A stretch of DNA of 64,000 bases, taken from the NCBI GenBank assembly GCA_020635515.1, contig JACJZS010000004.1, positions 74,348-138,347 of the forward strand, read 5' to 3'. Source of the DNA: Flavobacteriales bacterium. Its GTDB lineage: Bacteria; Bacteroidota; Bacteroidia; Flavobacteriales; Weeksellaceae. Of this stretch, positions 26,664 through 35,315 are shown piece after piece (the first letter of the stretch is position 1; each line of letters starts with the position of its first letter). A model generated the notes under the pieces. That model was not told the DNA's origin, did not search any database, and saw nothing but the letters and a program-made list of their open reading frames with translations. The translations under genes were made by a program, and so were the position numbers.

Positions 26664-26813
26664 AATATGTATTTTAAAAAGTTAAACTTTCCAAATATAT
26701 GGAAAAAAAATAATCATGTTATGAAATATTTTTTTTTACACCAAAAATATATGGTGTTGATAAATTGATGAATACAACAAAAATTATATAAAGAACATAT
26801 AATTTAAAATTAC

Positions 26814-26821
26814 TAAATTTG
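26814..26821 (+). promoter_or_regulatory. -7 element of the KASIII-like gene
   Basis: TAAATTTG fits TAnnTTTG and lies 29 bp before the ATG at 26851. The upstream region is very AT-rich and the -33 element is not clear. Confidence 0.45.
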
Positions 26822-26850
26822 CCGATTATTGTTCAATTAATATTGAGTTT

Positions 26851-27924
26851 ATGATTCAAAGCATTGTTACAGGAAGTGGAAGTTATATTCCAAAACAAAA
26901 AATAGGAAAACCGTTTTTTTTAGATAAAGTTTTTTACGATGAAGATGGAACTAAAATCGATAAACCTGCTGAGGAAGTTATTCAAAAATTTATAGATATT
27001 ACCGAAATTGAAGAAAGAAGATATTTAGAACCAGAATTAATGAATTCTGATATGGCAAAAATGGCTGGAGAAATCGCCATAGAGCAATCGGGAATAGATA
27101 GAGAAAAGTTGGATTATGTAATAGCTGCTCACAACTATTCCGATATAGATGCAAAACATCGTCAGATTGATTTAATGCCTTCTTTTTCTATTCGAGTGAA
27201 AAATAAACTCAATATAAAAACCAATAAGTGTAAGGCTTATGACATGATTTACGGCTGTCCAGGTTGGGTAGAAGGATTAATCCTTGCTGATCAGCTTATT
27301 AAATCAGGTGTGGCAAAAAAAATATTGGTAATTGGTTCCGATAGTTTATCGAGAGCTGTAGATCCTCACGATAGAAATTCCATGATATTTGCTGACGGAG
27401 CAGGTGCAGTTGTTTTAGAAGCAAAAGAAACTAACGAAAAAATAGGAATTTTAAACCATGTTTCCATATGCGATAGCAATGAAGAAATAGAATACATCGG
27501 AAATTCAGAATCACTTAATTCAGAATATGTTGGCTCTGCCGTTAACGTAAGAATGAAAGGTAGAAAGGTTTATGAATATGCTCTAAAGAAAGTTCCAGCT
27601 GCGATGAAAAGAGCAATCGATAACGCAGGGTTGGATATTACTGATATAAAAATGGTGTTGTTGCATCAAGCAAATGCCAAGATGGATAAGGCAATCATTC
27701 AACGACTTTTTAGACTATATAAACAGAAAGAAATTCCTAGTGATTTTGAACCTATGACCGTACAGTTTTTAGGAAATACTTCTGTTGCAACAGTTCCTAC
27801 CATGTTTGATTTAATTAACAAAGGAGAGCTAAAAGGATATTCTTTCGAAAGTGGAGATACTGTACTATTGGCTTCTGTTGGTGCTGGCATGGTCATAAAT
27901 GCAATAGTATATAGATTTGAATAA
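26851..27924 (+). CDS. 3-oxoacyl-ACP synthase III-like (KASIII/FabH family)
   Basis: 357 residues with the thiolase fold and a complete Cys-His-Asn triad: C136 (MIYGCPGWVEG), H272 (LLHQANAKMD) and N309 (LGNTSVATVP). FabH condenses an acyl-CoA with malonyl-ACP to start fatty-acid synthesis. The active-site surroundings (GCPGW rather than ACSGF) and the length above about 320 residues differ from housekeeping FabH. It may belong to a paralogous KASIII group with another substrate. It has its own promoter and is followed by the chaperone gene 82 bp later. Confidence 0.85.
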   Translation: MIQSIVTGSGSYIPKQKIGKPFFLDKVFYDEDGTKIDKPAEEVIQKFIDITEIEERRYLEPELMNSDMAKMAGEIAIEQSGIDREKLDYVIAAHNYSDIDAKHRQIDLMPSFSIRVKNKLNIKTNKCKAYDMIYGCPGWVEGLILADQLIKSGVAKKILVIGSDSLSRAVDPHDRNSMIFADGAGAVVLEAKETNEKIGILNHVSICDSNEEIEYIGNSESLNSEYVGSAVNVRMKGRKVYEYALKKVPAAMKRAIDNAGLDITDIKMVLLHQANAKMDKAIIQRLFRLYKQKEIPSDFEPMTVQFLGNTSVATVPTMFDLINKGELKGYSFESGDTVLLASVGAGMVINAIVYRFE

Positions 27925-27952
27925 TTAATACAGATATACGATTAAAAAATAG

Positions 27953-27984
27953 TTTGTATATCATATTGGCAAATAGTATATTTG
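27953..27984 (+). promoter_or_regulatory. Promoter of the PpiD-like gene
   Basis: TTTG (27953-27956), 20-bp spacer, TATATTTG (27977-27984), 22 bp before the ATG. This is one of the best matches in the window to the Bacteroidota -33/-7 promoter. Confidence 0.7.
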
Positions 27985-28006
27985 CGAATTCTAAAAAATA
28001 AATTAA

Positions 28007-30172
28007 ATGGCGATTTTAGGACAAATTAGAAAGAAAATTTGGATACTTTTTGTGTTTGTAGGTTTAGCAATGTTTGCATTTTTATTTAACCCAAGTCAAT
28101 GGGCGAATTACTTTAAAAGCAATCCAAATATCTATGGAGAGGTAAATGGAGAAAATATATCTAAACAAGAGTTTGGTGTAATGAAAAGTTTTATGAGTCG
28201 TGGTCGTACTATTTCAGAAGAACAAATCTGGAAAACCATGGTTCAGAATAAATTAATTGCAGAACAATTTGATAAAGCAGGTTTAAAACTTACTGACGAA
28301 AGCTTTTGGGATTTTGCTCAACTCTCTTCTATTTTTGCAAATGATAGAAGTTTATACAACGAAAAAGGAGAATTTGACCCAACTTCCATCAAAGATTATA
28401 TAACGAATCTTGAGGAAAAAGCAAAAACAGATAAACAATCAGAAGAGGCATATCTAATGTGGTTGGAACAGAAAAAAATTGCAGAATACGAAATAAAAGC
28501 AAAAATTTACTTTCAGACTCTATCTAAAGGTTTACTCGTAAATTCTGAGGAAGCAAACATAGTTCAAGAGCAACGAATTAAAAATGCTCAGATTGAATTC
28601 GTTAACATAAATTACGAAACATACAATCAAAAGAATGAAGTAAAGGTAACTGATGAAGAAATAAAACAATATATAGAAAAATATCCTAAAAGATTTAAAA
28701 GAGACGCTTCTATTGATTTGGAATATGCTATATTCAAAAATAAATCTACACCTCAAGATGATTCTTCAACATTAGAAAAAATTAAAATTTATTTAAATGG
28801 AGGAATTATAAAAGATGAGCAAGGAAAGGAAATTGATAGCGTTAGAGGTTTAGCGAATTTACCTTTAGAAACAAAAGTAATTCAAGATTATGTAAATGAT
28901 TTTTCTGACGACCAAAACAAAGCTACATATTTACCAATTTCAAGACAGCCAGCTCCTATAAAAGAGTGGGTTAAGAGTTCTACTACAGGTGATACTTTTG
29001 GTCCTTATGAATTTAATAATCAATACATAATTAGTAGGAATTTAGGACAAAAAACAATAGATTCTACGTTATCAAAACATATTTTAATTTCTTACAAAGA
29101 GTCAATACTTGGTCAGAGAAATTTAGACATAAAGAGAAGCAAAGAAGATGCAAAAAAATTAGCTGACAGTTTGTTTAATGCAATAGGAAGTAGTACTTCT
29201 AAATTTGATGAATTGTTGTCTTTTTCTGATGATACTTCAAAAGAAAATGGAGGAAATGTCGGCTGGACAACTACTGACAATCCAAAGTTTGTTCCTAGTT
29301 TTCAAGAGTTTGTGGAAAGAAATCCTAAAGGAGAAATTGGATTGGTGGAATCTCAATTTGGATACCATATAATTCAAGTAGCAGACAAGAAAAAAGGAGA
29401 TTTAGCCTATTATATCACTCATATTGTTAAGGAAAAAAATCCTTCAGACAAAACAACAGAAAATGTATTTAGTCAAGCTACTGCTTTTGCTCAAAAAGTT
29501 CAAGATAAATCCGTAGAGGATTTTGAAACAATTGCTAAAAAAGAAAATATTCAAACAGTAGCTGAGCATGGAGTTGGTAGGTTTGTTGGATACATAAATG
29601 GAATAAGTACTGATAAAGTAGACGAAATACTAACTTGGGCGTTTAACAATGAAAGAAGCGTAGGAGATTCTGAAATGTTTACAACGTCTACAGGAGATCA
29701 TTATATTGTAAAATTAACTGCTAAAAACAAGGCAGGATTAGCTACTCCTGCTATGGTAAGAGATGGAATAACTACGGTTGTAAGAAATGAAAAGATTGCT
29801 AAAATTCTATCCGATAAAATAAACTCTTCAAAAAAATCATTAGCTCAATTAGCAGATGAGTTTAAAACCACTAAAGATTCAACCTCAATTAATTTTGCAA
29901 ACCCTATAATTGCAAATTACGGTTCTTTACCTCAAGTAGCTGGTGTTGCATTTGGTATCAAAACAAATGTAGTATCTAAAGCAATTGAAACTCCTGCTGG
30001 TGTTTTTGTTATAGAGAAGAAATCCGAAGATAAAAACGGAGCTAAAATTGATGTAAAACAGCTAGAAAAAGGAATTGCTCAGCAGTTAAGACAAATTGCT
30101 CCTCGTAACATACTTGCTGGTATAGAAGACAATGCAAAAATTGAAGATTATAGAATTGAAGCTCGACAATAA
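28007..30172 (+). CDS. PpiD/SurA-type periplasmic folding factor
   Basis: 721 residues anchored by one N-terminal transmembrane helix (KIWILFVFVGLAMFAFLF) with the bulk in the periplasm. A SurA_N-like domain (about residues 40-190) is followed by a parvulin-type PPIase domain (about 355-465; HILISYKES and GNVGWTTTDNPKFVPSF, then VESQFGYHIIQV). A second, degenerate parvulin-like region lies near the C-terminus. The family assists folding of proteins leaving the Sec translocon. It is transcribed from its own promoter and ends at a strong terminator. Confidence 0.92.
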   Translation: MAILGQIRKKIWILFVFVGLAMFAFLFNPSQWANYFKSNPNIYGEVNGENISKQEFGVMKSFMSRGRTISEEQIWKTMVQNKLIAEQFDKAGLKLTDESFWDFAQLSSIFANDRSLYNEKGEFDPTSIKDYITNLEEKAKTDKQSEEAYLMWLEQKKIAEYEIKAKIYFQTLSKGLLVNSEEANIVQEQRIKNAQIEFVNINYETYNQKNEVKVTDEEIKQYIEKYPKRFKRDASIDLEYAIFKNKSTPQDDSSTLEKIKIYLNGGIIKDEQGKEIDSVRGLANLPLETKVIQDYVNDFSDDQNKATYLPISRQPAPIKEWVKSSTTGDTFGPYEFNNQYIISRNLGQKTIDSTLSKHILISYKESILGQRNLDIKRSKEDAKKLADSLFNAIGSSTSKFDELLSFSDDTSKENGGNVGWTTTDNPKFVPSFQEFVERNPKGEIGLVESQFGYHIIQVADKKKGDLAYYITHIVKEKNPSDKTTENVFSQATAFAQKVQDKSVEDFETIAKKENIQTVAEHGVGRFVGYINGISTDKVDEILTWAFNNERSVGDSEMFTTSTGDHYIVKLTAKNKAGLATPAMVRDGITTVVRNEKIAKILSDKINSSKKSLAQLADEFKTTKDSTSINFANPIIANYGSLPQVAGVAFGIKTNVVSKAIETPAGVFVIEKKSEDKNGAKIDVKQLEKGIAQQLRQIAPRNILAGIEDNAKIEDYRIEARQ

Positions 30173-30193
30173 AAACTAAAAACATATTTTTCT

Positions 30194-30223
30194 AAAACCT
30201 TTTCTTTTGTTAGAAAAGGTTTT
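30194..30223 (+). terminator. Rho-independent terminator
   Basis: A 12-bp stem AAAACCTTTTCT / AGAAAAGGTTTT with a 6-nt loop followed by T residues, 22 bp after the chaperone stop. Confidence 0.88.
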
Positions 30224-30244
30224 TTTATTATGTATAAAAAAGTG

Positions 30245-30252
30245 TAATTTTG
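30245..30252 (+). promoter_or_regulatory. -7 element of the Fur-family gene
   Basis: TAATTTTG fits TAnnTTTG and lies 18 bp before the ATG, giving a short leader. No clear -33 element is seen. Confidence 0.4.
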
Positions 30253-30270
30253 TGTACTTAATTGTAAAAT

Positions 30271-30729
30271 ATGCCAAGTTTAAACGCTAATGAATACGAA
30301 AATGTGAGAAAAATATTCGAGGAATATTTAGTGAAAAACAATCACAGAAGAACGCCTGAGCGTTTTGCTATATTGGAAGAAATATACAATTCAGATGAGC
30401 ATTTTAATGTAGATCAGTTATACATTAAAATGAAGAACAAAAACTACAGAGTTTCGCGTGCAACCATATACAATACCATTGAAGTACTTTCTAATGCTGA
30501 GTTAGTACGAAAACACCAACTAGGAGATAACTTGTCTTTGTACGAAAAATCTTTTTCTTCTCGTCAGCACGATCATATTATTCTTGATAATGGAGAAATA
30601 ATAGAGTTTTGTGACCCTCGACTCCAAACCATAAAATCAGATTTAGAAAAAGTATTTAATATAGAAATAGATAAACATTCCTTATACTTTTACGGACGTA
30701 GAAATGAAGTTAAAAATGAAAGCAATTAA
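30271..30729 (+). CDS. Fur-family transcriptional regulator
   Basis: 152 residues with the winged-helix domain (RRTPERFAILEEIYNSDEHF, VSRATIYNTIEVL) and the metal-binding dimerisation part (HDHIILDNGEIIEF). The family senses Fe, Zn, Mn or peroxide and represses transcription. The HDHIILDNGEI segment has no CxxC structural zinc pair, and none is seen elsewhere, so the sensor class cannot be assigned. The gene overlaps the next one by 26 bp, which links it to the OstA-like gene. Confidence 0.92.
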   Translation: MPSLNANEYENVRKIFEEYLVKNNHRRTPERFAILEEIYNSDEHFNVDQLYIKMKNKNYRVSRATIYNTIEVLSNAELVRKHQLGDNLSLYEKSFSSRQHDHIILDNGEIIEFCDPRLQTIKSDLEKVFNIEIDKHSLYFYGRRNEVKNESN

Positions 30730-32398
30730 TTTGAAACTATATAGTTTTATAGGTTTATTTTTACTTTGTTCTTACGTATTATCTCAGCAAAAACCACAAG
30801 AAAAACCAAAGAAAATAAAAATCAAATCCTCTAGAATTATAGAGAAAAATCCAAAACTTTTTCAAGGAAATATTTTTCTTGCAGGAAGTGTTCACTTAGA
30901 ACACGACAAAGCAAATATTTTTGCGGATACTATTTTAATTGATGAAGCTCAAAACACAATACAAGCTCGTTCTAATGTAAAAATGAAAATGCAGGATGGA
31001 ACAATACTTACTTGTAAGGAAGCAGAATACAACGGAAATACAAAAAAAGCAGTAGCTAAAGGAAATGTTATTCTGGTAGATAAAGACAAAACAATTACCA
31101 CAGAAACTTTGTATTACGATAGAGTTTTAAACCAAGCATATTTTAATACAGGAGGAACCATCATTACCTCAGAACAAAAGTTAGAAACCCAAGAATTAAT
31201 CTACGATAAAAATATTAATCAGGCATATTTTTCGAATTGGGGAACCATCACAAACCTAAAAACAGGAGATGTAATAACAAGTAAATCAGGAAGGTATTTT
31301 ATGAATGAAAACCGAACCGAGTTTGATACCTCTCTTACCATGAATACCAAAGATTATGTGATTGATAGTCAAAAAATGACCATGAATAATCGAGAAAATC
31401 GAGCAGATTTTTATGGAGCTACCACAGTGCGTGATGCAAGTAATTATCAGAATTATGTCTATACCGAAAATGGATATTATTATACCAAAAGAAAAGAAGG
31501 TTTCTTAAAAAAGAATTCTAGGATTCATTACGATGGGAAAATTCTAAAAGGTGATGATATGTATTACAACGACAATTCTGGTTATGGAAAAGCAGTAGGA
31601 AATGTAATACTAGAAGATCCTAAAGAAAAAAGAATTCTAAAAGGTGGATTTGGAGAGATATTTAAGCAAAAAGATTCGGCAATAATCACAGGAAGACCTT
31701 ATGGAACAAAAGCTTTCGAAAAAGATTCACTGTACTTTTCAGCTGATACATTGGTGGCAATGAAAAAGAAAGAAAATGGAGAAGAAAACAGCATTGTAAG
31801 AGGATACAATAAAGTGAGAATCTTTAAAACCGACCTGCAAGGAAAATCGGATTCATTGGTTTATAATGAAAGTAATGGGAAATTAGAATTTTATAAAAAT
31901 CCGATTTTTTGGTCTGGAAATCATCAAATTTCTTCGGATACTGTTTATGCTTATATGAATTCAAAAACAGAAAAAATAGATTCTATTCAATTTTTCCAAA
32001 ATGCTTTTGCAGTAAGTAAAGTAGATTCATTAAATGCAAAAGAATACAATCAAACTAAAGGGAAATCTATTACAGGATATTTAGAGAATGATGAAATAAA
32101 AAATATTTTTGTTAGAAATAACGCACAATCTATTAGTTATATAGATGATGAAGATAAAAAAACAAAAGCTAAAAGCAGAATAGGAATCAACCGTTCTAAT
32201 TGTGGAATTATTATTGCAGAATTTAAAGATAGAGATTTAGATATACTGTCATGCAAAATCAATGGAGAATCGAAATTGTATCCAGAAGAAAAGATTTTAG
32301 AGAATGATAGATTTCTTCCAGGATTCGTTTGGAGAGAAAAAGAGCGATTAAAACGATGGCAAGATATACTTGTTTATACTGATAATAATTCGGAATAA
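30704..32398 (+). CDS. OstA/LptA-like protein
   Basis: 564 residues with a signal peptide and repeated OstA-type beta strands, for example LFQGNIFLAGSVHLEHDKAN, IQARSNVKMKMQDG, AEYNGNTKKAVAKGNV and TTETLYYDRVLNQAYF. OstA domains form the periplasmic bridge that carries lipopolysaccharide to the outer membrane (LptA, LptD N-terminus). Bacteroidota have such longer OstA-like proteins. The start at 30704 overlaps fur; a second ATG at 30719 would give a slightly shorter signal. Co-transcription with the Fur gene is likely. Confidence 0.85.
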   Translation: MKLKMKAINLKLYSFIGLFLLCSYVLSQQKPQEKPKKIKIKSSRIIEKNPKLFQGNIFLAGSVHLEHDKANIFADTILIDEAQNTIQARSNVKMKMQDGTILTCKEAEYNGNTKKAVAKGNVILVDKDKTITTETLYYDRVLNQAYFNTGGTIITSEQKLETQELIYDKNINQAYFSNWGTITNLKTGDVITSKSGRYFMNENRTEFDTSLTMNTKDYVIDSQKMTMNNRENRADFYGATTVRDASNYQNYVYTENGYYYTKRKEGFLKKNSRIHYDGKILKGDDMYYNDNSGYGKAVGNVILEDPKEKRILKGGFGEIFKQKDSAIITGRPYGTKAFEKDSLYFSADTLVAMKKKENGEENSIVRGYNKVRIFKTDLQGKSDSLVYNESNGKLEFYKNPIFWSGNHQISSDTVYAYMNSKTEKIDSIQFFQNAFAVSKVDSLNAKEYNQTKGKSITGYLENDEIKNIFVRNNAQSISYIDDEDKKTKAKSRIGINRSNCGIIIAEFKDRDLDILSCKINGESKLYPEEKILENDRFLPGFVWREKERLKRWQDILVYTDNNSE

Positions 32399-32435
32399 AA
32401 AAAACAATCTGCTTAAGAAAAGATATTTGTTTTTT

Positions 32436-33500
32436 ATGAAAATTCACGACCCACAAGATATAAAGATTAGTAGAAAGAAAAGCACATTTCCCATTTCTGA
32501 AAATTTAGAAAAATATCTTGTAATGTATGACAGGTACTACCATGCAAATATCCATTATAGTGATTTACTGGATTTTCAAGATGCAATTCCTGTATACGAC
32601 GTTTATGGTAATGATACTTTTTGGAAAAGTGTAATTTATCCACCTCATTTAATGGAGCAAATTCACGATGGATTAAAACACATATATGCTTGGTTAAAAT
32701 CCGATGGAAGTTTCGCTTCTACCTCTAATCTAGTAATAGATAGTATTGATTTTTGTACCTTTGGGAACTCAAATCCTTTTAGGATTAAAATAAAAAATTT
32801 ATACAACGATAATCACGATTATTTTTACATAAAAAAGGCAGATGCATCGCGTGTATATGGTTTGGAATTAGAACATATCTTATCTCCTAATCACATTAAT
32901 TACCTTATTTACAAAGATACCATAGTAGAAGAACATATAATTGGAATACCGGGAGATGTTTTTCTAGGGAATTATTTTAACGAGAACTTAAACAAAATAC
33001 GATTTGCAAAAGAGTTTGTAAAGTTTAATGAAAGATGTTTCATGAGGCTTCTAGGCGATCAAAGAGCGTATAATTTTGTGGTGGTTTTAACTCCTGATTT
33101 CGATAAAGTTCAGTATCGGATTCGAAGCATTGATTTTGATCAACAATCCTATGAGGGAAATATAAATATGTATAAACCTCAGTTTTTTAAAGAGAATTAT
33201 TCTTTTGTGAAATTGGTTTTAGATGTTTTAGATGAGAAAAGTATTATTCAATATCAGACAGAAGAACGTGCATTATTGGCAAAACGCATGATAGGAGAAG
33301 AACACAGATTAAACGATTTGATGAGAATTATGCAACAAGAAAAAATATCTCATGCAGACAAGGTGGAAAACCTAAAAAATGAGGTGTATAATTTTGTAAA
33401 AGATAAAAAATTTAAAACAGCTTCTACTATGGGAGAAATTGTAAAAATAGGTTTAGACTTTGTGCTTAGAAATTATAAAAATGCAGTTTTAACTCGTTAA
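32436..33500 (+). CDS. Unrecognised protein with kinase-like motif pattern
   Basis: 354 residues from the ATG at 32436; the longer frame back to 32370 overlaps ostA and adds a basic, non-conserved-looking stretch. There is no signal peptide or membrane helix, so it is cytoplasmic. I do not recognise it as a named family. It does show the spacing of kinase-like folds: YFYIKK (K133/K134) as a possible ATP-contacting lysine, ELEHIL as a possible helix-C Glu, and EEHIIGIPGD as a possible hinge. GDQRAYN (D208 and N213) resembles a catalytic loop D-x4-N, and IDFDQ (D233, D235) a metal-binding DFG equivalent. It lies between the OstA-like gene and the PSP1/gldH cluster. Confidence 0.75.
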   Translation: MKIHDPQDIKISRKKSTFPISENLEKYLVMYDRYYHANIHYSDLLDFQDAIPVYDVYGNDTFWKSVIYPPHLMEQIHDGLKHIYAWLKSDGSFASTSNLVIDSIDFCTFGNSNPFRIKIKNLYNDNHDYFYIKKADASRVYGLELEHILSPNHINYLIYKDTIVEEHIIGIPGDVFLGNYFNENLNKIRFAKEFVKFNERCFMRLLGDQRAYNFVVVLTPDFDKVQYRIRSIDFDQQSYEGNINMYKPQFFKENYSFVKLVLDVLDEKSIIQYQTEERALLAKRMIGEEHRLNDLMRIMQQEKISHADKVENLKNEVYNFVKDKKFKTASTMGEIVKIGLDFVLRNYKNAVLTR

Positions 33501-33541
33501 TTTTCCTTGATTTTAGATGTAAGCTCAGCACTTAACTTAGC

Positions 33542-33571
33542 TTGGTATAGTGAAAAAAATAACTATATTTG
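33542..33571 (+). promoter_or_regulatory. Promoter of the PSP1-gldH-PBP1a unit
   Basis: TTG (33542-33544), 19-bp spacer, TATATTTG (33564-33571), 21 bp before the PSP1-protein ATG. It probably drives the five-gene run through 39055. Confidence 0.7.
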
Positions 33572-33592
33572 TATTTAAAATTATACATAAAT

Positions 33593-34837
33593 ATGAGTTC
33601 ATGTGGAACATGCGGAACGAGCGATAGTACATTACCTAAAGGATGCAAGAATCACGGAACTTGTGGTACAGATGGTTGTAATAAATTAACAGTATTTGAT
33701 TGGTTATCAGACATCAATACTTCGGAATCCATAGTAGATAATATAGTTGAAGTTAGATTCAAAAACGATAGAAAAGGTTTTTATAGAAATACTTCTGATT
33801 TGTCATTGCAAATGGGAGATATTATTGCAGTAGAATCGAGTCCTGGTCACGATATAGGAGTTGTTTCGTTAAAAGGAGCGTTAGCAAATATTCAAGCAAG
33901 AAAGAAAAAAGAAAACCTAGAAGAGCTAAGCAAAGTATATAGAATTGCTAACCAAAAAGACATTGATACTTGGCAAGAATTTAGAAGTAAAGAGTATGAG
34001 CATATGACTCAAGCTCGAAAGATGGCTTCTAATTTAAATCTAAATATGAAAATCTGTGATGTTGAATACCAAGCAGATGGAACGAAAGCTACTTTTTATT
34101 ATACAGCAGAAAGTAGAGTGGATTTTAGAGAACTTATAAAACAATACGCAACGACATTCAAAACCAAGATAGATATGCGTCAGATTGGTTTTAGACAAGA
34201 AAGTGCAAAAGTTGGAGGTATTGGTTCATGCGGAAGAGAGTTATGCTGTTCTTCTTGGTTGACGGATTTTCGTTCAGTGAATACTGCTGCTGCTCGTTAC
34301 CAACAACTTTCTATAAATCCTCAAAAATTAGCAGGTCAGTGCGGAAAATTAAAGTGTTGCCTTAATTTTGAATTGGATTCATACTTAGATGCAATAGATA
34401 GTTTTCCTTCTCAGAATACCATTCTTAAAACAGAAAAGGGAAATGCCAATTGTATAAAAATAGACGTTTTTAGACAAAAGATGTGGTTCACTTATAAAGA
34501 TAATTCTTTAAATTGGTATGAGTTTAGCACGGCAGAAGTACATGATTTTATAGCTGTAAACAAAAAAGGAAATTCACTAAAACCACTTGAAGAATACCAA
34601 AAAACAGAGGTAAATACTATAGATATTATAGAAGAAAACAACCTTAATCGTTTTGAAAACAAAAAACCAAATAGAAAACCAAGGAAAAAAAATAAACGTA
34701 ATAACACTAGCAATAATTCCAATACAACGAATTCTAAAGTAAAAACAAGAAACGAAAATTCTAGTGGACAAGCAAACAAACAATTATCTAAAAGTAAACC
34801 TAAAAAAATAACAAAAAAAACTTCTGGTGAGAAATAA
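33593..34837 (+). CDS. PSP1-domain protein (RicT/YaaT-like) with Cys-rich N-terminus
   Basis: 414 residues from the ATG at 33593. The N-terminus has clustered Cys (MSSCGTCGTSD and CGTDGCNKL) that could bind a metal or iron-sulfur cluster. The PSP1 domain (about residues 55-285) contains KICDVEYQADGTKATFYYTA, RQIGFRQESAKVGGIGSCGR, ELCCSSWL and QCGKLKCCLNFE. In Bacillus the homologous RicT acts in a complex affecting RNA processing. The last 80 residues are a Lys/Asn-rich tail of low complexity. In Flavobacteriia this gene commonly precedes gldH, as here, where the two overlap by 11 bp. Confidence 0.92.
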   Translation: MSSCGTCGTSDSTLPKGCKNHGTCGTDGCNKLTVFDWLSDINTSESIVDNIVEVRFKNDRKGFYRNTSDLSLQMGDIIAVESSPGHDIGVVSLKGALANIQARKKKENLEELSKVYRIANQKDIDTWQEFRSKEYEHMTQARKMASNLNLNMKICDVEYQADGTKATFYYTAESRVDFRELIKQYATTFKTKIDMRQIGFRQESAKVGGIGSCGRELCCSSWLTDFRSVNTAAARYQQLSINPQKLAGQCGKLKCCLNFELDSYLDAIDSFPSQNTILKTEKGNANCIKIDVFRQKMWFTYKDNSLNWYEFSTAEVHDFIAVNKKGNSLKPLEEYQKTEVNTIDIIEENNLNRFENKKPNRKPRKKNKRNNTSNNSNTTNSKVKTRNENSSGQANKQLSKSKPKKITKKTSGEK

Positions 34838-35315
34838 ATATTTTACAACAATTTTTATTGTACTTGTTGCTTTCTGCTGTGTCTTTTTTTATTCATGTAA
34901 TCACGATGCTATTTATGCACACAACTTGTCTATAGATAATTCTTGGAATAAAAACACAAAACTTAAATATTCTTTTGTAGTAGATGATGTTTCTTCTAAA
35001 TACGATGTTTTTTTTATAATTAGAAATAACGATGAGTATAAATACACCAATCTTTGGTTAATTACATCATTAAATTCAAAAGGAAAAACAATAAGAATTG
35101 ATACATTACAGTATGATATTGCAGATCGAAAAACAGGAAAATGGTTAGGTTCAGGTATCTTTAATAAAGAAATTAAAGCACTATATTTAGAAAATTGTCG
35201 TTTTTCTAAAAGTGGAGATTACAACATTGAGGTAATTCAAGCAATGAGAGATAGTAACCTCATAGGAATTGAAGATTTTGGAGTTCAAATTAATAAGATA
35301 TCGAAAACAGAATAA
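34827..35315 (+). CDS. gldH: Gliding-motility lipoprotein GldH
   Basis: 162 residues from a GTG start at 34827, inside the end of the PSP1 gene. A signal peptide ends in the lipobox CVFFYSC, followed by NHDAIYAHN. The body (DVFFIIRNNDEYKYTNLWLI, GKWLGSGIFN) fits GldH. Together with other Gld lipoproteins, GldH is needed for gliding and for T9SS-related surface export in Flavobacterium johnsoniae. Its presence agrees with the T9SS sorting domain on the amylase at 15.2 kb. The stop overlaps the ATG of the PBP1a gene (TAATG). Confidence 0.92.
   Translation: MRNKYFTTIFIVLVAFCCVFFYSCNHDAIYAHNLSIDNSWNKNTKLKYSFVVDDVSSKYDVFFIIRNNDEYKYTNLWLITSLNSKGKTIRIDTLQYDIADRKTGKWLGSGIFNKEIKALYLENCRFSKSGDYNIEVIQAMRDSNLIGIEDFGVQINKISKTE

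Noticed and set aside
32370..32435. 22-residue extension of the kinase-like protein
   Set aside because: It overlaps the end of the OstA-like gene and is a basic, Ile/Lys-rich stretch unlike the rest.
34681..34837. Possible separate small gene in the Lys/Asn-rich tail of the PSP1 protein
   Set aside because: The frame is continuous with the PSP1 domain, and low-complexity basic tails are common in this family in Bacteroidota. The antisense frames there are shadows.
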